A stretch of 64,000 nt of DNA from Halisarca cf. caerulea. Lineage: Eukaryota; Porifera; Demospongiae; Chondrillida; Halisarcidae. Location of the stretch: positions 359,401 through 423,400 of the forward strand of contig CAUJGJ010000037.1 of NCBI GenBank assembly GCA_963170055.1. The letters are read 5' to 3'. The notes below the pieces were generated by a model, which was not told the DNA's origin, made no database searches, and was given only the letters and a program-made list of their open reading frames with translations. The position numbers and the translations under genes were made by a program. Numbering within the stretch: the stretch's first letter is position 1; the number at the start of each line of letters is the position of its first letter. Positions 57,331-64,000 of the stretch are shown here, piece by piece.

Positions 57331-57972
57331 CACAAAGGTGTGCTCATCAGTCAGTTGGGCTACAAGCTGCTGAACAGGTCTGCACACATCTGGTCCACGT
57401 AACTTTCCGCGGCTGCGAGAATGCGATTGTTGCAGATGAAATAAGCCCATCTGAAATTGGCACCCCAAGAGAGAGCGTGTGTGCGTGTGGCGACATCGCA
57501 TACAATAATATTCAGGTTTGAAGAGAGGAAATGTGATAAAATCAGCGGATCCTGTGCAATAGGTTAACTGTACGTTTTGATCACACTATGAGCGTACGAT
57601 GCTGGCTCGGTAGATACCCGAAAATGGGCGGATTTGCAGGAATATTGCTCTAGACCAGATAGACCGCACTCGTACATGAATCGCAATACTGACTCTCTAC
57701 ATCCACCAGCGATTGAGGTGAGGTGATTCGTACACTCGAAAGGAAATGCACAAACAAACAACTCCAACACAAATACAAGCAACAAAATCGCATGTCAAAC
57801 GAGCCGCTTTACTCTCTCACACACTACTCACGTCTTTTAGTTTGAGTCCAAACACGTCCGATGGATTCACTGTATTGTATTTGTAAATTCTCTTCCCAAG
57901 GACGAGTCTCAGCTGGCCCAGCTCTTCTTCACTGAATTCCCGCGTAAGAGAATCTCGCCCTTGCGATGTCAT
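57331..57972 (-). CDS. Two 5' exons of an unrecognised protein
   Basis: Exon 57832-57972 starts with ATG and encodes 47 residues (MTSQGRDSLTREFSEEELGQ ... PSDVFGLKLKD). It ends at a GTGAGT donor. Exon 57331-57450 follows a TTTCAG acceptor and encodes 40 residues (MGLFHLQQSHSRS ... GPDVCRPVQQLVAQLTDEHT), then a GTAGTG donor. Both are phase 0. The composition and splice sites look real, but the family was not recognised. All genes between here and 35788 point the same way, so these may be the N-terminus of the RADIL-like gene or a separate gene whose other exons lie in 51-57 kb. Confidence 0.6.
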
Positions 57973-58193
57973 AGCTATTTAAACAATCCTCAGGGTGGTC
58001 TTGATGTAGAAATCTTTCGGGTGAAGAAATAGATGAGACGTGTACGAAAGGCACTCCGCACAGCAAGAGGTCGACGTCTCCTCTATCGACTAGTGGCGAT
58101 ATTATACGCGCAATGCGTGGCTGTGTACTGAGCTCTGGGGGTCGTCCTTCGGATGAGGATGTGATGGTCACATGACAACACGTGTTACTAAAA
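57973..58193. promoter_or_regulatory. Divergent promoter with M-box and CACGTG E-box
   Basis: 221 bp separate the two divergent start codons. GTCACATGAC at 58167-58176 and the palindrome AACACGTGTT at 58177-58186 (core CACGTG at 58179-58184) stand side by side just upstream of the BRIX1 ATG. CACGTG is the Myc/Max and USF/TFE core site. Use by any factor is inference. No TATA box was seen. Confidence 0.5.
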
Positions 58194-59593
58194 ATGGCCG
58201 CGAAAGAAATTGACGACGCTACAGGACAAAGAGCTGCGTTCAGGAGTAGGAAACGAAAGAAGGATTCGGAACATGAAGAAATAGACGTAACACATAGTAC
58301 TTCCTTGGTACCAGTATCGAAAAAGGTGGGAAACAGCTGTTATTTTATACTGTTGTCTGTGATCTATGAGATTGGACCGTTACGTAGTATAGAGTGTCTA
58401 TGATTGGACATGTTCGAGGACAGGCTGTTATTGACTGAGAAACCTGTCACATAGTAGCCTACTTGCATAGGACATGAGTACGTAATATATCTTCAATGTT
58501 ACGTTACTGTTAAATGCATGTATCCACCTCATTCAGCCTGCTAAATGGACCAACAAAGAAAGAGTACTCATTTTCTGCTCCAGAGGCATAACCTTCAGGT
58601 AAGTAAGAACTTCATATCATCAGGATAAATTAGAAACAATTGATGTAATATTTCTTAGATATGGTGTGTACGTCTTAATCTATCATGCATCACGTCAAAT
58701 GTTTGTAGTGAAGGTTTTGGTTCATATGCACATATCACGGCAATTGTTTGAAATGTGTTGACATAACAACAATAGTTTAATGTAATGAGAGACTTGTCCA
58801 ATTTGTACAGAATATCACAACTTTCTCATTATATTTAATTATTGTCTTGTTTATTTGGTCTTGTCTTTGTCTGTGTACTCATACTGGCAACCCTGTAAGG
58901 TAGCCTTCTTGGCTATGTGGTTTGTCAGTGTAGCAGTGATACGTGACACCTTATCTTGAAAATTGTTGGATCAAGGGACTCAGACACTGATATGTTTGTA
59001 TATATGTATACATACATGTGTATAGTAGATTACATATGTGTATATGCATAGATAAATTAGTCATTCCAGCTTATCTTTGCGTGATTATGTGTTTCATGTA
59101 TGCAAATCTCCATGCCCATATTTGGAATTTATACTAAAGAATGCTGCCTGGCTAGTGTACATCCTTGTGTTTACTTACCTCATCCTTGCTGCATATGGTA
59201 TCCCTCATCCTTGCTGCATATGGTATCCCTCATCCTTGCTGCGTATGGTATCCCTCATCCTTGCTGCATATGGTATCCCTCAGCAGATAGCATAGGATGT
59301 ATATGGAGTGTGTGTAGACTAGTGTAGATTTCTGGGTGTCACTTACAGTAGCCTCTGGCTAAAGTTTCCCCAGGTTGAACAAGAATACCCTGTACCCTAG
59401 ATAGCTATCTGATGGCACTAACACTTCTTCTGTGAGCATCTTGTACACAAATGACCCGCTTGTTTAACATGAGACATTTCATGGCACACACATTCATATG
59501 AACGCACATCTGTATACAAGCTGATCCAATCTTATGGGCATATACATTAATTTTGTATGTACACACACATGCACACACACACACACACGCACG

Positions 59594-59643
<50 letters not shown>

Positions 59644-60562
59644 TGTCTACATACGCATGTCTGAGGATAACCAAACCATCTGGACATGCACACATGTATG
59701 TACATGCACAGTTGCTGGCTCATACTATGTATGTATGTGTACATGCATGATATAATTGTGTTATTTTTACAGACCTAGACATTTAATGATTGATCTGAGG
59801 GCCCTCCTTCCTCACTCAAAAGCAGGTGAGCAGTATGATTGACTCATTCAATTTGTAGCTAGTCTTCACAGCAGTGGCCCTCACAGTCACATGGCTGCAA
59901 GTACTGCTACTAATGTACAAGGTTATTGTTGAGTGATTTATGTTGTAATCTGTTTGTGTTGAGTGATTGAGGCATCACAGTAGGAATTCACAATTCATGC
60001 AGGAAAGCACACATTTTTCAAGCGTGAGTTTCCCTACGTATAGATCCCAATGGGATGTATAGATCCCAATGGGACGTATAGATCCCAATGGGACGTATAG
60101 ATCCCAATGGGATGTACAGATCCCAATGAGATGTATAGATCCCAATGGGACGTACATAATATTATGTCCATACCTAGACTGACAGACTTTGTCTTGGAGT
60201 AAGCATTGTAGTGCTTGCTGTTAGGTCTTTTGGGGCCTATTATCTACATAGAATAGTGGTGTCATACTTTGTGGCCACTAAACCAATGTACATATGTACA
60301 TATCTACGTGCATGTCTGGTTCGCTTCACTGCCTGTGATTATGGTGTATCTGTTGTTTTCTGGACAGACACAAAGCTAGATCGAAAGGACCAACTGTATG
60401 TGGTTAATGAGGTTAGTGACATTGGCATCTGTCACTTGTTTGTATAGTCGTACATACGTACATGTGTACTGGTATTGTATGTGTGTATGTGGAATTCTGA
60501 TGAAAGATGTGCGTACGTACGTATGCAAGTCTGGCATTCACATATTGTGATCCAGAAGTGTA

Positions 60563-60612
<50 letters not shown>

Positions 60613-60841
60613 CTTTTGTATATACGTATGTGTGCAGTGTACGTATTTACCTGTACACGTATGTATGTATGTGAGGCATATGATGTCATGTGTATATTAT
60701 TGCTAATAGTAATGTTATTATTATTCTTGCATTTGTATTATTGCTTGTGATTAGTATGATTGCAATGAACCCTATTGTGTGCACAACACTAGGGCCATCC
60801 CATCCATGTAGCACCACCACAACATACTCATGCTTCACTTA

Positions 60842-60884
<43 letters not shown>

Positions 60885-61111
60885 CACACAGTTCAAGAGT
60901 CAACGTCAAAGCACCTAATATCACTTCCAAGCACTTCACAATTTGCCTACTGCTGCATGCACTATCTAGGATAGCGTCAGCAATCTCTTTCTCCTTGTGA
61001 TCTGTCAGACAAAGCAAGTAGCAAATCTTTGCAATTATATTTATATGTGTGTGTGTGTGTGTGAGCATACATCCGTGTCTGCATGTATGCATTCATGTAT
61101 GTATGTACGTG

Positions 61112-61181
<70 letters not shown>

Positions 61182-63841
61182 AGGAGTAGGAGGATCTTTT
61201 CATTGTGGATTGTAAATAGATATTGGATTAGCCACTGGCAGCTTGTGTGTGGTATGTGAGGACATGTGTTTTGGTTGTAAGTACTTGTGAATCACGTCTG
61301 TTGTGCTTGTTTGCGTTGTTTCGCACCTTTTTCTTGTCCTCAAGAATGTATTCTGCTGTTGTAGATTTCAATATACATGTGCGTATGTACGTATGTTGAT
61401 GTCGTAGTTACTTCATTACATGTTCCCATACATGTGTGTGTGTATGTGTTTGTGTGTACACTAGAGTATTTTCCAGTGCACAAGTTATACATACATACAT
61501 ATGCTACCTGTTATAATTTTCCTTCATGTAAAATTAGGTTTATACTTACCTACAAATGTACATGTGTGTACACTATCAAATAAAATTCGACAAGCCAGTT
61601 TCCTGCTGAATCTTCAGTAGTTTGAGTTGTCTGTGTTCATTTTGTCCCTGCTACTATCTGTTTGTCGTATTCTACTTCTCTGCAAGTGTTCACCATATTT
61701 TGCCAAAGTTCTTGAATTTGTGTCTATAGTAGTGTGCATATACGTACGTATATACCTATGTACATACGTATGTGATTGTGTAAGTGAACATACACGCTGT
61801 GTGTGTATTCATTACAGGTGTGTGAAATGAAGAATTGCAACAAGTGCATTTTCTTTCAAATGCGTAAGAAGCAGGACTTGTACATGTGGTGAGTGAGTGA
61901 GTGGAGATAAGCAGTGTAGGAAGCTGTGATTGAGTGCACCCATAGTGCAGCACTGCAGTATAGGAAGTTGGTTGTTGGAACACCTTGTTACCAAGGGGTG
62001 TCTGGTACCTAAAAATTAATTAAGGCGATGATTTTATATACGTAAATTATTAAACTCCATTATATAATACAGCTTTGCAGAAGAGGAGAATGGAATTGAT
62101 GAAGTTGTATTGTTATGAATGAATGTAATTCCTGTCGAGGTTTGTCTGTTTGAGACTGCAGGCTTGCTTTCTAGTTGCTTGTATGATGGACTGTTGACGG
62201 GTTTTGTGTTCAGTTGAGTGGTTCACTAACTTAAGTTTGAATAACTGATTTTCTATTGTACTATAAATACTACATGTGTGTGTGTGCGTGTGTGCGTGTG
62301 CGTGTACGTATGTGTGTGTGCGTGTGCATGTACATGCATTATATTATCAATATGTACATACAGTATAAAACTGCAACATGATGTGATTAATACATACATA
62401 CATGCGTACTTCATTTCATGTACATGTGTACATACGTACGTACGTGCATGCAATCATACAGGCTTTCTATCCACCAGCAGGCTTACCTGGCCATGTACAT
62501 ATGCATACGTGTTTGTTCTATGATTTTGTGATGCAGTGTTTGGCTGTACTCAACTACACCTTGTTGTGTTGGTGTGCTAACATGTTACTTTTTGAACCTT
62601 TTGTGACAGGATCTCACAAGTACCTGATGGGCCGTCTGTCAAGTTTCTTGTCCAAAACAGTGAGATTATGCCCATTCATTGTGTATACATACAGTACATT
62701 GTGCGTGTGGTTGCATAGGCACTCCAGGGATTGTGTGTGTACACACATTGTACACAGGTAGACAGCACAGTAATTTGTATGCAAGACTTGGTGGTTTCCT
62801 GAAGTCTTGCCCGTGTTTTGCTCACTGTGCACTTGGTATCTCTGGTATGTGCCACATTCCATGTACTGTCTTTGGAAGTGCGTAGCATAGTGTAGAATCA
62901 TCAGATTGGCATGTGCATCTTTCCTGTTCTAATTGCAATGATAGCCAAGGTCGTCATTTCGCATGTTTCAGCTTTTTACGGAATATACCATATATATGTA
63001 CGATTGGGAGTGTTATCAATGTATGTGTTCATATGTACGTATGTATGCATGGTTTCCCTGCAGTCCACACAATGGATGAGTTAAAGATGACAGGAAATTG
63101 CTTGAAAGGTTCCCGCCCACTTCTCAGCTTTGATTCAGTAAGGAGTCTGTGTCTGGCTTCATGTACTGTTGCATGAATGAACATAAGCACTTTGTTATGC
63201 TAGGCATTTGATTCATCCCCACACCATCAACTTATGAAGGAGCTCTTTATTCAAGTGGGTCTTGTGTGATTGAGTATTGTTTACAGTATTTGTTTGAATG
63301 CAAGTCACGGTTGTAGACTCAGGTCCGTGCATTCTTTCCAGAGAGTGTCTTACATACGTACATACATGTACTCAATGTGTTCATATCTTTGTACAGTATG
63401 TATGCATTATCTACACATCACATTTTGTTGCAACTGAGGTATTTAGTGTGCACATATGTTCAAGCTGATATGGTACTTGAGCATATCAGCTTGACTTGCA
63501 TGCACATAATATGACGTGTGGTTACTGTGATGTGGGATAGCATGGCTGTTTACTGCCCTCTTTGCCCAGTACAGTACTGCCTGTTTTCTTGTTGCTTTTT
63601 TGTTAGGTGTTTGGCACTCCATACTACCACCCAAAGAGTAAACCATTCATTGATCACGTCTTCCACTTTTCCATTGTGGATGACAGGATCTGGTTTAGGA
63701 ACTATCAGGTCAGTCGCTCGTTCTTGCCTGGTCTCAGCATGATGTGTGTACCTACATGTGGGAGAGGCACTGTACACGGTTTACTGTAATTGCCTACGTC
63801 ATTACAGATTGTTGGCGAAGGAACCTCCCTCACAGAAATAG
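58194..63841 (+). CDS. BRIX1: Ribosome biogenesis protein BRX1 homologue, first 10 exons (3' end off window)
   Basis: Nucleolar Brix-domain protein needed for 60S subunit assembly; it binds pre-rRNA. Exons: 58194-58325, 58537-58598, 59773-59825, 60368-60411, 61818-61888, 62610-62659, 63064-63137, 63204-63254, 63607-63708, 63808-63841. All have GT/AG sites with matching phases, giving 224 residues in the window. Recognisable order: the basic N-terminus RSRKRKKDSE; WTNKERVLIFCSRGIT; RHLMIDLRALLPHSKADTKL; VCEMKNCNKCIFF with DLYMW; PDGPSVKFLVQNIHTMDELK; MTGNCLKGSRPLLSFD; YYHPKSKPFIDHVFHFSIVD; DDRIWFRNYQIVGEG. Start is ATG at 58194, 10 bp after the E-box. The C-terminal part of the Brix domain and the basic tail lie beyond 64000. 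Introns carry CA/GT tracts and short minisatellites. Confidence 0.97.
59181..59280. repeat. 25-bp tandem repeat, four copies
   Basis: CATCCTTGCTGCATATGGTA plus TCCCT, four nearly identical units, in BRIX1 intron 2. Confidence 0.95.
59563..59638. repeat. (CA)n microsatellite
   Basis: CA with CACG interruptions in BRIX1 intron 2. Confidence 0.95.
60038..60151. repeat. 19-bp tandem repeat, six copies
   Basis: GTATAGATCCCAATGGGAC repeated six times with single-base changes, in BRIX1 intron 3. The core ATCCCAATGGGA is close to a palindrome. Confidence 0.95.
60559..61180. repeat. (GT)n and (CA)n microsatellites in BRIX1 intron 4
   Basis: GT run at about 60559-60608, CA run at about 60843-60892 and GT run at about 61110-61180. 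Confidence 0.95.
61190..61810. other. Rest of BRIX1 intron 4
   Basis: AT-rich with TACGTATGT words; no exon or RNA gene recognised. Confidence 0.4.
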
Positions 63842-64000
63842 GTGAAATATGAATGTTGTTTGCTGTACACTGTACACTGTCGCTGTGTATGTAAGTTAGG
63901 TACTTTGTATGTGAGTTACTCTCAAATTGTATGTGTGTCACAGTTTAGCTGTTAGTCTTCATCCTACTGCATCAGTGCAAACCAGTGGCATCTGGATCGC
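63842..64000. other. BRIX1 intron 10 start, right edge of window
   Basis: Intronic sequence after the donor GTGAAA; the next BRIX1 exon was not found before the edge. Confidence 0.5.

Overview
The window is animal nuclear DNA, most likely from an early-branching metazoan such as a sponge. Its split genes have GT/AG introns and belong to animal families: diacylglycerol lipase, mitochondrial-clan cytochrome P450, a RA/FHA/DIL/PDZ scaffold, PSMD12 and BRIX1. Introns and spacers are packed with (CA)n/(GT)n tracts, TACGTA-rich simple sequence, short inverted-repeat transposons (MITEs) and degraded retroelements. The species cannot be named from the sequence alone. No prokaryotic operon, CRISPR array, rRNA or tRNA gene was seen.

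Layout: (1) 961-12985, minus strand: a mitochondrial-clan P450 in at least seven exons; its introns hold a RecQ-like helicase fragment duplicated as a long palindrome, plus MITEs. (2) 13.3-20.0 kb: a repeat graveyard with a RecQ-like fragment, three fragments of one reverse-transcriptase family on both strands, very long CA/GT tracts and one copy of a dispersed CA-flanked element. (3) 20123-25391, plus strand: two tandem, intronless diacylglycerol lipase genes. (4) 26130-32607, minus strand: a complete nine-exon PSMD12 (proteasome lid subunit Rpn5). (5) 35788-48534, minus strand: twelve exons of a RADIL/afadin-like protein ordered RA-RA-FHA-DIL-PDZ, with a Tc1/mariner remnant and two microRNA-precursor-like hairpins in its introns. 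(6) 48.6-57.3 kb: a 1.4-kb 16-bp minisatellite, many MITEs and a few possible exons. (7) 57331-57972, minus strand: two 5' exons of an unrecognised protein, or the far N-terminus of the RADIL-like gene. (8) 58194-63841, plus strand: the first ten exons of BRIX1, which runs off the right edge. BRIX1 and the gene to its left are divergent, with about 220 bp between start codons and a CACGTG E-box.

The genes do not form one pathway. PSMD12 and BRIX1 are housekeeping genes (protein degradation, 60S ribosome assembly); DAGL makes 2-arachidonoylglycerol-type lipid messengers; the P450 probably oxidises a sterol or similar substrate in mitochondria; the RADIL-like protein would act in Rap/Ras-controlled adhesion. 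The observations most worth following are the two hairpins at 42980-43066 and 43145-43236, which share an identical 25-nt 5' arm; the RecQ palindrome at 3149-3528; and the intronless DAGL pair, in which one copy has Val in place of His beside the catalytic Ser.
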